A DNA stretch of 64,000 nt, taken from the NCBI RefSeq assembly GCF_000003815.2, contig NC_049983.1, positions 2,900,350-2,964,349 of the forward strand, written 5' to 3'. The notes below the pieces were generated by a model. The model had not been told where the DNA came from, searched no databases, and worked only from the letters and a program-made list of their open reading frames with translations. This DNA is from Branchiostoma floridae (lineage: Eukaryota > Chordata > Leptocardii > Amphioxiformes > Branchiostomatidae). The translations under genes were made by a program, and so were the position numbers. Each line of letters starts with the position of its first letter. Positions within the stretch are counted from its first letter, which is position 1. Positions 12,434-24,134 of the stretch are shown one piece after another.

Positions 12434-12794
12434 ATCCCTATTTGTATGCTGAACACTAAATGTTGCTTGTCAGACCAAGGATATAAAAAGTTATTTTTAT
12501 TGACTCGTCAGAGAGACAGTGCATCTTTAACAAATATATTTTCTTTAGCAAAAATTGTTAGACACATAATATACAGTATATAATATATGTCGTTCTCCTT
12601 TTTTTACGTTTAATATTCGCCACTGCTTTGTACGATTTAAAGTATGGGTGAGAAACTTTTGTTCTTTTTTCAAAACAGTCTTCAAAGGCACTGCCAGGCG
12701 AGAACTTCAATCAGTAACCAGTAAATGGCTGAGGCCCAGACAGAAGCTGTTGACTGTCTCCTGAGACGAAAAGAGCCGAAGAGAGGGAAATTGA

Positions 12795-12836
12795 TGTGCG
12801 CGCGGATGTGATCCATATAATCAAATCAACATGTCC
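12795..12836. mobile_element. solo inverted end of the Harbinger-like MITE
   Basis: Contains 'atccatataatcaaatcaac', the right end of the elements at 39739 and 45804, preceded by the same 'gcgcggatgt' lead-in. No left end is seen nearby, so this is a fragment. Confidence 0.65.
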
Positions 12837-12899
12837 TAAATCAACGGTTCTTGTCCTGCATATTTGGTCGGAGTTGCATCGTGCATGTACAGTTATATT

Positions 12900-13352
12900 A
12901 TAATGAATCCATCTAGCAATCTCATGCACCATTACATGTACCACCAAAGGCGATATCAATGTCTACGTTTGAGTGACACCAGGCGGCCACTGGTGGATTT
13001 ACTATTAGGGAATCTTTTCATACCTGGATAGTTTATGAGTATAAGCATTTGAGTGAAAACTTACATATAGTTATTCACAGACAAATTCTATTCCGCCATA
13101 TCTGTTATAACACTAGTTATGACCCTGTCAGTTATCACAGGTATTGATGTTGGAGTTCTCTAAGTTTTAGGAGGTAACCTATCCATAGTAAACACTACAT
13201 TAGTTGCTAACAACAATATTGATCATTTGAAGGAACATGGCGGCAGACGACCTGCTACAAAACGTTTAGTTGAAAAACCGGTTGTACCCAAGGTCGCATA
13301 TCCTGCATGTACATTAATGCCATCTAGCGATCTCATGCACCATTACATGTAC
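12900..13352. repeat. dispersed direct duplication of about 60 bp
   Basis: The stretch 'ctcatgcaccattacatgta', with its upstream 'ccatctagc.atctc', occurs near 12908-12942 and again near 13319-13352. Following sequence diverges but keeps 'caatgtctac'. Otherwise nothing coding is visible between 12436 and 15720. Confidence 0.6.
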
Positions 13353-15720
13353 CTTCACATGCCGCTTTCACAATGTCTACAGACCAACGTCTGAGGGAGC
13401 CCAAGAGAATTCTTCTATACATGGTTTCAACATTTTTTACAACAATATGTTCTGTTAATAAAGTCACCATAAACAAAACCTTTTACATCATCTAGAAACC
13501 TGTCAATACTGTTGATACTGCATTTTACAAGTATCAATCATATCAAAAAGACCTTCTGCTAGACTATTTCATGTAGTATTTCACTAGCATTTTTTCACAA
13601 GATAAGTAAAATGTTGTTGTGATAATTTCAATTTTGTCATATTTTTCTCTGTCACTGATTGGTCTAAATCGAGAGCAGAACAGTCAGAAATGTTTTCCAT
13701 CCGAGTCTATGTTTTCTATCCCAGTGCCAGGCTTACGTGGCTTGTATAGGGTAAAGAACAGTTATTATAGGAGGGAGTGTGCCTATAAAAGGTAAGATTA
13801 CTCTTTAGCTGTTTTGATGATAGATTGCAGATAAACTTTTAGCCATTTAAATGTTGGTGCGTAAACTGAATTTGTTTGTCAAGCACTCGATGGTTGACTA
13901 GTGGCCCCACATCCTCGGTTTACCCTGCATGAAATGCGATTGCTCACGAACGTACACTCCTACTTCAGTCACGTGCGAAGAAAACACAACGACAAGGTTT
14001 TGCATCATGCATTTTCTTTTATTGCGAGAAATCTTAGTTACATAGGGCGGCAAGAGCTGATCTCTGGGCTCCTTTGGTCTTAAATAGTGAAACAAGGAAG
14101 AAGACAAAGGTTTCATTCGCGTTGCCACGAATTTGTGGAAAGTCAAGATTTAGAATTATGGAGATAAAATCGAAGGTTTCAAGAACTCGATATGGAAAAA
14201 AGTGAAATGATTATAGAAAGTTCTAACTCCTGAAATGAAGAGGTGGGATTTGAGAGAAAGTTGTGGGAGCCCTTTCTTCTAATGGTATAGGCTGTGAGAC
14301 GGATTTCAGACGACTGTTTAAGACGAACTAACATTATCTGTCATGTGACGTGGGCTTTCTGTCTTGCAGACGCAACACTGAGGTTTCCTAGCCAGATCTT
14401 CTGTGCCTGTCAAAGATTGTACAATACACTGTATCACCTGGTATTTGCCCAACAAAGCTGGAGATCAGAATTGTATTTCTAAGACGTTGACACTTTTTTC
14501 TCTCTTATTGATGATTTTGATGCCTAAAAGACTACAAACGTCCCCCACTGACTTAAAACTAAAAAAAAACATTGACTGCTGCAGTGCGATTATACTCTAC
14601 CACAGGGATAATAGAGAAATATATTGTTTTATGTCTTGTTTCTTTTCCTTCTGCTATTTTTTAAAATTGCCATAATTTTTTTGTTTTTCATTCCGGAGCC
14701 AAATGGCCTAAATTTGGTGTGGTTGTAGAGTGGGCATTGCCAAATACCACGATATGTTTCGTTGGTTCCACGTATTTTTCCATATACACGTAGGCCTTAA
14801 GAATTACTCTCTGGAGTATTTTGGCCATTTTCAGACCAAAATGTACATTTTGGCCTCCTGTGCCCTGGTGCTGTATCAAAATGACATGAAATGTGGTATG
14901 GAATTCCTCAAGCGTATGACAGCACCTGACAGGACTTCATTCAAATTTTGGAATAGACCCGTAAAAGATGGTGATGATTACTTACGAATTATGACCATAC
15001 ATGTTTCTGTAGTCCAGACATATTGACCAATTAAACACTTAACAATTTTCGCTCTGAATTTTTGATAGCTGAAAGATCACGGACGATCTCTCAACTGACT
15101 GTTGCATTGAGATTTTATTTTCTCTTTATCATCACAATACCAAACTGTATGTTGAACTTTGAAACCCCCTCACGAGCCTTGCTATGGTTAAATGAGTTGC
15201 AAAAGCAGCTAAACTCTATGCGGCTGATCTGCAGTCCCGGCTGGAAGGCCAGGATGGTGCTCGGCACACGCAGGGAGCGGCGGGACATTCGCCATTCCGG
15301 GTCCTGTTGGAAACAAGGACAAGAAAGGATTAAACCTTCTGTTGAAAATAATCAACATGAAATCGCAACTGGCTAGCACTGGATATGTCATCAAGTTTTT
15401 TTTATTATCATTGTTCAACAAAGTTAGATACAAGATGTACAGGTGTTGCACTCTAGCAACCAGCTAATATCAACATCATATTTCAAGAAAAAAGATTACA
15501 GACACAATAACAATAACGTAATTATTATTGTATCGGCCACTTGACATTGCATTATACAACTCCCAGAGTACCCTCCAGATAAATTAATGCCAGGTGTAAC
15601 CTATCATGTTGCGAACAACCATTGAAAAAACTTCAACTTAGGCGCTCTGAAGAAATATTTGGTTAAGCTTAAAAAATTACTTTTGCAATGTGTCTCTGGA
15701 TACTTGTAGCCTTAGTAGCT
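13353..15720. other. no firm gene; isolated GC-rich segment near 15230-15305
   Basis: Mostly unassigned. On the minus strand a good acceptor (tgtttccaacag) precedes a GC-rich, CpG-containing segment at about 15304-15210 that is open in one frame (starting DPEWRMSRRSLRVPST). It could be a 3' exon of the neighbouring secreted-protein gene or of another gene, but no family is recognised and the phase cannot be fixed. Confidence 0.3.
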
Positions 15721-15726
15721 TTATTT
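15721..15726 (-). terminator. polyadenylation signal of the WxxW gene
   Basis: The minus strand reads AATAAA 70 bases past the stop codon ending at 15796. This supports that stop as the true end of the reading frame. Confidence 0.55.
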
Positions 15727-15795
15727 CCACTTGCTTTTTTGTGAAAATGTCAAAAATGGGATGTGGCTGCAAATTTAAAGCTTGAATTTTACTCA

Positions 15796-16076
15796 CTATG
15801 GGCACCAGAAGCGCACTTCATAGTCGTGGCATCTGCCGTGACATTGATCGGCGTTCCTGCACACGATGCCCTGTTGGGGGTTGAACTGGAAGAACCGATC
15901 CCCGTTCAGTGAGGCAGGGCGGTTGGTACCCTTGACGCGGGCCTGGATGCCGGAGGGCGCGGCGCAGATCTTCCCGGGGTTCTCGCGTCTGAGGGTCGAG
16001 AGAGTTTCCCAGTCTCCTGAGGCTGAGGGGTTGTCACGGTCGTACCAGCGGGTCCAGCCTGTAGCTGGTCCTGCAG
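15796..16076 (-). CDS. exon 3 of the secreted WxxW gene
   Basis: Acceptor cccgtttcag; the exon starts at phase 1 with 'ct' and runs to TAG at 15798-15796. It holds the entire WxxW domain. A donor-like GTGAGT overlaps the stop codon (CCATA|GTGAGT). If it were used, the next acceptor at 15305 begins with G and would rebuild TAG, so the protein end is the same either way. Confidence 0.8.
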
Positions 16077-17884
16077 CTGAAACGGGAATTATACGTGGCA
16101 TTTCTAAGACGAGAATAGATGACTCTAGGTGGGTAGGTTGTCGACGTCGGGTTTATACCGCCCCTTACGGGATGGCCTATCATTTCTTTGACCTATACAA
16201 TACGGGTGCTGGGGCTGCGTCAGTTGGTGCCCGTAATAAATGGTGGTACGGATGGAAGGGCCGGGGCAAAACGCCCGTGTGGTCCTGCCGTACAGGACAG
16301 ACACGACGTTGATCTGTTGTCCAGCAGGACAACTGATGCTCAATCTTTGGTGTTCTCACATTCGACGGGGCCCTGAGGGTCCTGCTACAAAGGATAGTCA
16401 AGGAAAGTCAACAACTGGAAGAGAAAAGTCTTTGAAAGAAGCATCGCTCTGGTGCAAGCAAATTAGCTTTCCACAACCCGCGTCTTGGTACTTTACTCTG
16501 ACGTATGATATGTAGCACTGAATGACAGCTATGAAAATACAGTTGCATTACCTTTTGCAGTGACATGGATATTCTAAATCTATTTGTAACAGATCAAGTT
16601 TTATGCAACTGTTTAATACGTACGCAGTTGTACAAAGTCACCATATACCAAGTCCCTATGTAAGCGCAATGTGTTCATACAATAAAGAAGATGCCTGGTC
16701 ATCAGCGCTTGATCCCCCTTTCTCCGGACATACACACACACGCACACACACACGCACACACACACGCACAACCGCACACACACACACACACTCACTCACA
16801 CACACACACACATGCATGCACGCACACACATACATACACATGCACACACACACACACGCACACACACACATACATAATTCATAAACACGCACACACGCGT
16901 ACGCATACACACACACACGCACACACGCGCATATCTAACCCTGAAGTGCCTCCTTTGTAGACTAGTTCGGATGTTTATTTATTTTTTCTTCTTGCCAAGT
17001 ACCAGGTACCAACTTTGAGGCATGGTACCAAAGCAAATACTCGTTACATTTCCAAGAAGAGCAAGCTTCTAGTGCGCATGCAGTCATGCTTGTGATATGT
17101 ACTCGTAAAAATCAACATATGCTGCTCACCCCTCACTTGCTGCTCAGTTTCCTCCAACGTTTCGTCATCTGGAAATTGTACAAACACCAACTGAATGTTC
17201 ATTCATTTCAAACCCTCAGTTCCAGTTCTATACTATGTCATCAACACGCCAAATACATGCACGATTGGCAACGCCTTCACAGTAATGTGTGAGTGGGACC
17301 CAGACTACATTTCTGTCGGCTGATTCACCTCGTGCTCATTATTCAGCCACACACGACGCCACGCGACATCATTGGACGAGGTTATGAGGTTGTGGAAGTC
17401 TAGTATGCTACGAAGCAATTATCTTTGATACAATCCCATGTACATCTTATAAGGGTGTGAAAACGTTTGATTGACAGCACCTTGGAGCATCTCCCGGAGT
17501 TTGTTGACTTCATCAGCGATGGTGTCACGTGCCTCTTGTGGTACTACTTCAGGCGACGCTACTTCAGGCGACGCTACTTCAGGCGACACGTAGTCATCTT
17601 TAAAGAGACAGCAATCAAACACCGTTAAAAGGCAGTATACGTCTGTTAATGTTACAACATTGGGATATTTTCAATTGTCAACAAGCTTCGAGAGAGTAAA
17701 TCAATGATTATCCATATGTGTTCTGAAAACCTATTTTCGTTCTGTTAGAAATCATCGATCTTGATGATGACATGAAGAATCAACCATACGATAGTCAACT
17801 TCACACACCAGAAAATACTTCAGTTGCCGCCGTGCGTCCAACCAGGAACAGCAGCCCTACGGTCAGGAGGAGCCTGGCGGCCAT
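15796..17884 (-). CDS. small secreted protein with one Mucin-2-type WxxW domain, three exons
   Basis: Spliced minus-strand gene: exons 17884-17809, 17597-17481 and 16076-15796, total 157 residues. Both junctions are GT/AG with matching phase 1, which supports the model. Residues 1-20 (MAARLLLTVGLLFLVGRTAA) form a signal peptide. Residues 29-43 are three SPEV(A/V) repeats, followed by an acidic helical segment (residues about 45-64). Residues 72-157 match the Mucin2_WxxW family: W72-T-R-W75, YDRDNPS, GDWE, then 'KIC', 'GIVCRNADQC' and the terminal 'CHDYEVRFWCP'. In known proteins (CILP, gel-forming mucins) this domain is extracellular, so a secreted matrix or mucus role is inferred. One extra Cys (DQC) is present. 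A standalone domain with such a short N-terminal stalk is unusual. Exact donor choice for exons 1 and 2 was decided by phase. Confidence 0.75.
16734..16934. repeat. (CA)n microsatellite inside intron 2 of the WxxW gene
   Basis: About 200 bases of CA dinucleotides with CG and TA interruptions. The long His/Thr-rich and Cys/Val-rich open frames over it are artefacts. Confidence 0.95.
17481..17597 (-). CDS. exon 2 of the secreted WxxW gene
   Basis: Acceptor tgtctctttaaag; donor CAAG|GTGCTG. Encodes three SPEV(A/V) repeats (15-bp DNA repeat) and a short acidic amphipathic stretch, DEVNKLREMLQ. The open frame continues past the donor, so the donor rests on phase agreement with exon 3. Confidence 0.6.
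17809..17884 (-). CDS. exon 1 of the secreted WxxW gene, signal peptide
   Basis: The start codon at 17884-17882 has AAAG upstream and GCC following. It encodes a basic n-region, a hydrophobic core LLLTVGLLFLV and small residues at the likely cleavage point (TAA). The donor is TCTG|GTGTGT, the only choice that gives phase 1 into exon 2. Confidence 0.7.
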
Positions 17885-18052
17885 CTTTCACCTCATGACA
17901 AAAATTCATAAGGAAACTTAGATTTCAAATACTTGTAATTACAACCTGGAAGTTAGTTCTTTGCACTGAGCTATTCTAATGAGTCGACTAATTACTACAT
18001 GATTGTCAGAGCAACAACAATTAGTGCATCAAGAGCATATAACTGCGCAACA

Positions 18053-18088
18053 CAGACAGGCAGACAGACAGACAGACAGATAGACAGG
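18053..18088. repeat. (CAGA)n microsatellite
   Basis: Imperfect CAGA tetranucleotide run. Confidence 0.9.
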
Positions 18089-19379
18089 AGCAATATTTCC
18101 CCCGCCGTTCATTTACTGTCTCATTCTCTTTGGTATGTGACGATTTTTACAGAATTGTATATTATCTTTATATATATCAAATTAGCATACATTCTTGTAT
18201 TCTCTACCAGAGAGTACGTAACACCAGTAAAGTGAATTTAGAAAGAAGCTACAATGAAACGAAGAGGACAGGTGTGATTTTGCAAAGCACCTCCCCTCCC
18301 CCATAACAATTCAGCCAGTGATTTTCTCATGAAATGACGTTTTGGTTTTGAAATTTCCCCCAACAGTTGGGTGAATTCTCACATCAGCCATCCGTTTTTG
18401 TTCAAAATATGTTTTTTCCACGAAGGATAAACGTGTACGGGACAAGTCGGGGAGCCCAGAATTGGAAACACAGGACCGATGAGTACCGGGTCGAACACCC
18501 TGACATTGCGCCACGGCGACGCCACTGCCAACCATAGAATTTGTCCACAAACGATTATGATATAAAGATTAAAGCTTGGGCTTCTAGAAAACAGTACACA
18601 AAATGAATTATCACATGTCTGCCGACAGAAACTGGCGTGCAGATAGACCGCATACGTTCCACGGTAGAACCTTTAAATTTGGGTGAGCCAATTTGACCCA
18701 GTGCTTTTAGTATCAGCCAGTCGCCACGCCGCGTCGAAAGTTCCACAGGTCGGCCTGGGTCTCCCCGTCCTCTGTCCCCGCTTCAGAACCGCGGAGTTAC
18801 ACAACAGTAAGTAACACGTTTTGTTAAACAATTCATGTTATGCCATGCTTACAAAAGCGTGGTGCCACTTGTTGGCATCACAAGCTCACTGACACATTAG
18901 TTAACAATGGTGGCCTACACGCTAATTGATATTTGGTGCATTTTTTCCACAGAAGGGTCCACTCTGTCTCCTTAATTTTTCATATAAATGCATAGACACT
19001 ATGTCGACTTTCCTGATAATCACGAAACAGAAAGGCTCCGAAGTGTCAGATAGCTTGTTTATTGTTTTGTAAAGAAACTTCCCTGTCACAGCATAAGGCG
19101 GCATGGTACACAGTATTTCGCCTATTGGGATTTACATGGTTAAGGACCCCAAAGTAAAGAGGTTCGACGCCTCAAAATTTATAAGAATTTGACGTGTTAG
19201 AATTCAGGGTATAGCGTACAAAATATCTGAAAATGAGTTTCAATTTGCCGGCTCGTTATCTTTTAGCTTTTATTTGATGCCATCGGAGGTTACACTACAA
19301 CATGTAAACCAAATTCCCCCCCCCCCCCCCCACTGTATTATCTTGAAAACTATTTTCTTAAAAGTGAATATCTCACCAT
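18089..19379. other. no recognisable gene
   Basis: Unassigned; a poly-C run lies at 19316-19332. The sequence at 18930-19110 resembles 22200-22280 on the opposite reading (shared 'cacatagacactatg.cgactttcc.'), suggesting a dispersed repeat. Confidence 0.35.
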
Positions 19380-19530
19380 CAGGAGTAATCACAGAGGCTA
19401 TAGTGTATTTCTATACAAAGCCATAATTGCACTTATGAAAGGCTGTGGAATACCATACTGTGCTAGAATATCAAACATTACATTTCTGTCAATAGGATCA
19501 AATGCTTTGCGAAAATCAACGAACAACAAC
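19380..19530 (-). pseudogene. reverse-transcriptase fossil of a non-LTR retrotransposon
   Basis: The minus strand translates as LLFVDFRKAFDPIDRNVMFD and then ILAQYGIPQPFISAIMALYR before reaching in-frame stops. A frame change then gives ASVITPDGE. The FVDFRKAFDxIDR block is the classic LINE reverse-transcriptase motif around the A region. The fragment is short and frameshifted, so it is a dead insertion. Confidence 0.8.
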
Positions 19531-19560
19531 ATCCTTTTCTAAATCCAAACATTGTGAACT

Positions 19561-20518
19561 ATATTCATTATATTTAGGAACTTGCCATCACTGTTGACGC
19601 CATGAAACGCGACCTGGACAACGAGTGGACTGGAGGGTAACGTAGCTTTTGGCCCGCCCTTTCTAACCCTTGTAACTTTCAAAGAATGATGAAGGCATAA
19701 AATATAATTATTGTGAGAATTTTTTTGACGTCATGTGAATAATGACGTCATCAAGTGATTGTATTGGCTAAAATAATGAAAATAGGGTATTCCCAGAAAA
19801 TTTCAAGGTATGCTACAAACATGTAATAGCAAGTGTAGGTGTAGTTTACTCTGGGTGACGTATAGGGATATGTCCCGCCCAACTACAATCCAATTTTACA
19901 CGTCGTCTATAGAACCATCCTGGATTATCTGAAAATCCAATGTGCGCATGAACATGGAACTAAGTTAATAGTACCAGAGATCATGCCGTTGTTTTAAAGA
20001 AGAGGTACTGTCTCTAATTGCGCGTTTGCATTTAGTCAGTACAAAGTTCAGGGAAAATGACAAGGTCAGTAATTATATATCACATTTCCATAGAAATCGC
20101 AAGGGGGCAGTTCTTCACAGTAGAGGGAAGACATCACTTTTTTTGCTTCAAGGCTTCAAAAAAAAGTACCCACAAAACTCTTAAACATTTAGAGTTCAAC
20201 TTGGAAGCCAGAAGCTAGGCTCTATTTCATAATGATGGAAAGAAAAAGAGGGTCAAACCGCTCAAATTCTGAGAAAAGCTGTCAGCAGTAAACAAACATT
20301 ACCTTTGACCTCGAGCTCCTGTCAGCCAGACCCAAAAACTCACATCTGTCCTTATGCTGACTTAACTGGTGAACTAAAAAATGTTCCACCTAAGCGGGAG
20401 GTCTGTCTGACCCCATTATGCCTCTAGCTTTGGGCCAAAAACTTCAAGGAATATTCGAATGATTTTTTCAAGGGGCTACTATACTGTATCATACTACTGT
20501 AGGCTCCGTCCTGCGCTC
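19561..20518. other. no recognisable gene
   Basis: Unassigned sequence between the retrotransposon fossil and the minisatellite. No splice pair or domain seen. Confidence 0.4.
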
Positions 20519-21200
20519 GTCCTGCCACAGACCCGTGACCCGGCCCCGTGACCCGGCCCCGTACGCCCGCCCGCCCTGTTTCAGATCCCGTCCGCCCGCT
20601 CTGTCTCAGACCCCACCCGCTCGTCCTGCCACAGACCCGTGACCCGGCCCCCTCCGCCCGCCCTAACCCAGACCCCCTCCGTCCGTCCTGCCACAGACCC
20701 GTGACCCTGCCCCCTCCGCCCGCCCTGTATCAGACCCCGCCCGCTCGTCCTGCCACAGACCCGTGACCCGGCCCCCTCCGCCCGCCTTGTATCAGACCCC
20801 GCCCGCTCGTCCTGCCACAGACCCGTGACCCGGCCCCCTTCGCCCGCCCAGTATCAGACCCCGTCCGCTCGTTCTGCCACAGACCCGTGACCCGGCCCCG
20901 TGACCCGGCCCCGTACGCCCGCCCGCCCTGTCTCAGATCCCGTCCACCCGCTCTGTCTCAGACCCCGTCCGCTCGTCCTGCCACAGGCCCGTGACCCTGC
21001 CCCGTCCGCCCACCCAGTATCAGACCCCGTCCGCTCGTCCTGCCACAGACCCGTGACCTCTTCTCCTCCACCCGCCTTGTATCAGACCCCGTCCACCCGC
21101 CCTGTCTCAGACCCCGTCCGCTCGTCCTGCCACAGACCCGTGACCCGGGCCCCTCCGCCCGCCCTGTCTCAGACTCCGTCTGCTCGTCCTGCCACAGGCC
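20519..21200. repeat. GC-rich minisatellite, 62-bp unit with 104-bp and 87-bp variants
   Basis: 'cctgccacag.cccgtgac' recurs at 20521, 20625, 20687, 20749, 20811, 20873, 20977, 21039, 21126 and 21188. The spacing is 62 bp in most units, 104 bp twice and 87 bp once. The 104-bp form carries a duplicated 'gtgacccggcccc'. A 62-bp unit shifts frame each time, so the Pro/Arg-rich frames are not coding. Confidence 0.95.
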
Positions 21201-21309
21201 CCGTGTGCACACATGGTCGCACATGTCTCTTGACATCAGATTTGCTAGTAAGCCTTGTTGTCGTGTGAATGCAGCAACAGGCTTACCTCGGATAGCACTG
21301 TTTATACAA

Positions 21310-21516
21310 NNNNNNNNNNNNNNNNNNNNNNNNNNNNNNNNNNNNNNNNNNNNNNNNNNNNNNNNNNNNNNNNNNNNNNNNNNNNNNNNNNNNNNNNNNN
21401 NNNNNNNNNNNNNNNNNNNNNNNNNNNNNNNNNNNNNNNNNNNNNNNNNNNNNNNNNNNNNNNNNNNNNNNNNNNNNNNNNNNNNNNNNNNNNNNNNNNN
21501 NNNNNNNNNNNNNNNN
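21310..21516. other. assembly gap (207 N)
   Basis: A run of N directly after the GC-rich minisatellite, a typical place for assembly failure. Confidence 0.99.
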
Positions 21517-21699
21517 GCAAAGACAGGTTTGATGGCCATGGCTTGTGCACGATGCAACCTTTCCCGACCGCAGCATGTAAACTTTTAGCCTGGATACCAG
21601 CCCCCGTCCCCGTGCATGGGTCAATCTCAGGGGGCTCTGCAGATCTGTTGTAGAATTTGCTTGGGGGCATGTTGATCTGTTGTAGAATTTGCTTGGGGG

Positions 21700-22101
21700 C
21701 ATGTTACCCTTTCGCTGACTAAGTACAAGACGGGCATGCGCTAGGTCTCGCGGGTGAATGATGTAAATTACCACTTGTATGGCTGAATACGAGACAGAGG
21801 TTCGCCAGGCCTCCATTCGGGTGATTTGTAGGGAATCACCAACTCCAGACAATGTTTTGCTCCATCGAACACCACATCATCGCACGTACGTGTGGTGGGT
21901 TCTATAACGTGTTTGGGTTATGACACGGGACCTCCATTTAACGTCCTATCCGAGGGACGGTCCATAGCCGAAGCTAGGTACTCATTTTCACCTGAGGAAA
22001 GTGAGGAAAGCCGTGTGAAGTGCCTTTCCCAAGGGTACAAGATCGGAGGATTCGAACTCGAGACCTCTTGGTCTTGAGCCAAACACGCCGCCGCTGCTTC
22101 G
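21700..22101 (-). mobile_element. tRNA-derived SINE, minus orientation
   Basis: The minus strand has a polymerase III B-box-like AGTTCGAATCC (22058-22048) downstream of a tRNA-like head ending near 22101. A body follows with 'cccttgggaaagg', 'ctcaggtgaaaatgagtac' and 'ggtgattccctacaaatcac'. The same body occurs in plus orientation at 28287-28680, which proves a dispersed family. Confidence 0.75.
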
Positions 22102-24134
22102 AATGTATTCCCGCTATCTCACGTACATACAAACATACAAACGCTACCCAAAACATAACCTTCTTGGCGAAGGTAAGAAGTAAACAAAGGCGGCCAACAC
22201 TGTGTATTTCTTCCACACAGATGTCCTCTCTGTCTCATTTATACGCACATAGGCACTATGCTGACTTTCCTAGTGGTGACAATAGAGAAAGGTTCTAAAA
22301 TTAAGTAACCTTAAACTTTAGGCTGCGTAAACGACAAATAAACGTGGAGAAAATCACAAAGGAAAAATAAAATAAAGATGGTCGAAAGGTTGCGGGAAAG
22401 TATTAAGAAATTCATGTTTTCCATGCGGGATCTCCGATAAAGAATATGGAAAGAGTAGTCTTAATACCCCTGTTACATTGCGCGAAAATCGATCGGACGA
22501 CGAGTCTGCGGCAATCGCCCGAGCCTCGCTTATGGTAATAACTTTATTGCACAACAATTGTACAAGGTACAAAGTATGGCTTATTTGTGACAGGGGCGGT
22601 TTTCATGTGAAAAATACGCTGTCGATCTTAAATGTGGCCGATCTTCCATCGATACGCCCGAAGATCGTGGATGATGTGACAAGGGTATAACGACGCCTTA
22701 GTTGCGGAAAAGCAATGACTATTCCGGGGTCTGTCTGGGGTCTTAAAATTGCCTCCATTTCTACAGTCTCTAACATGTATGTCGTGCAGTCATGTGCAAA
22801 AAACATGTCCATATTGACAAGTGTAAACTCAGGTGTGAATGAGTACCTAGCTGCGGCTGGTGGCAGTGACAGGCCTTTGTGGCAGTAACAGGCCATAGCG
22901 GCATGTTCGGGCATGACACACCCACCATGACACACCTTGCATCCTTGGTCGGAAGTCCGAGAAGTCCTCCTAGGAGATGGAAACTCCAAACAACAAACCT
23001 GCATCTGCTGGGGCCGTCTTACACGTTGTATACAGTTGCCCCTGAAGGACTTGCGCCAGGGGACGAGGGGAAGACCTTAAAAAAAACCATGGTGCAGGCC
23101 AGGCAGACGGGTCGCTCTAAACCCACCCTGTCTGCCTACCATTGTCTTCCGAGACAAACGGATGCCAAATTGACAACACAGAAACATAACGCGTGACCAC
23201 ATTTTGCTGATCTTGATTATGGGAACCTCTCCGGGCTCCTCGGACCCAAAATAGTCAACATCAGCTCTTCTAGGAAGAGAGGATGTTGTCGACATAACAA
23301 AGATAAAAGGATTTTGTTTGTTATACAGTCTCTAGCCTGTATGTCGTGCGAGCATGTGAGAAAAGGTATGTCCATGTTGACTCGGGAAACTTACAATGTA
23401 GAGTTGAACGAGCACATACCTTTGCCAAATAGTCAAGGCTTATTACGAAGAGTGCATTTATTCAATAGATCTATATTGTTCACGTTTCCTGCGACATTTG
23501 AAGCAGCGTCCCTGTTACTCAACTTACACGTTTGCTCCCCCTTCCCCCGTGTACACTATTTGACATGCACTAGTCTTTTTGGCTGTTTCTAGCGAGGACC
23601 AATCAGATGGCTGCTAGCAGGTCACTGACCGCCGTCGACAATTAGCCAAAGGCAGCCTAGTTACGGGTTAATTGCACCCCTTGTAGCCATCTAGTTTCAT
23701 GTAAATGTCCCAAACTCAATCCAAGCGCATTTGAGTTGCTATTTTGAGTTTCTTCCGTACGTCTAGATCGATCAGCTTGAATATATTTACTTTCAAAGTT
23801 GGATGATCAAAAAGCGGAGGGACTGTAGAGATGAAGTTTTACACTTTCAATGGCACTGCGCTCGCGCTAATGGAGCGGTCGCTACGTGAAGGAACAGATC
23901 CCGATGAAGGTGAGATCTGTCGAGTTGATCCAACATTTCCCAACAAAAGCAAGGTCTCCAGGACGGGCCGCGTACAAAAATGAAAGGAAATCAAATCTAC
24001 ACTGGTCCTGGGTGATGATTTTGTGGCGCATTGTGACGCCCCAAATCACAGACTACCGGCGAGAGAAGACATCGAACGCATTTTCCAGGACAGTCACCTA
24101 ACACAGCGCATCCCGAGTCTGCGATTCACCAGTC
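22102..24134. other. no firm gene; SINE-like remnants
   Basis: Unassigned sequence with a degraded SINE-like piece near 22825-22880. Another repeat piece near 22920-22980 ('ttggtcggaagtc') recurs inverted at 44728-44760. The longest minus-strand frame (22603-23004) crosses these repeats and has no recognisable domain. Confidence 0.4.

Noticed and set aside
16603-16960. His/Thr-rich and Cys/Val-rich open frames on both strands
   Set aside because: They are translations of a (CA)n microsatellite lying in an intron.
20548-21268. Pro/Arg-rich reading frames that look like a repeat protein
   Set aside because: The 62-bp unit is not a multiple of three, so the frame changes every copy; there is no start context or splice site.
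22603-23004. 133-codon minus-strand frame as a gene
   Set aside because: It crosses sequence that recurs inverted near 44730 and SINE-like remnants, so it is repeat-derived.
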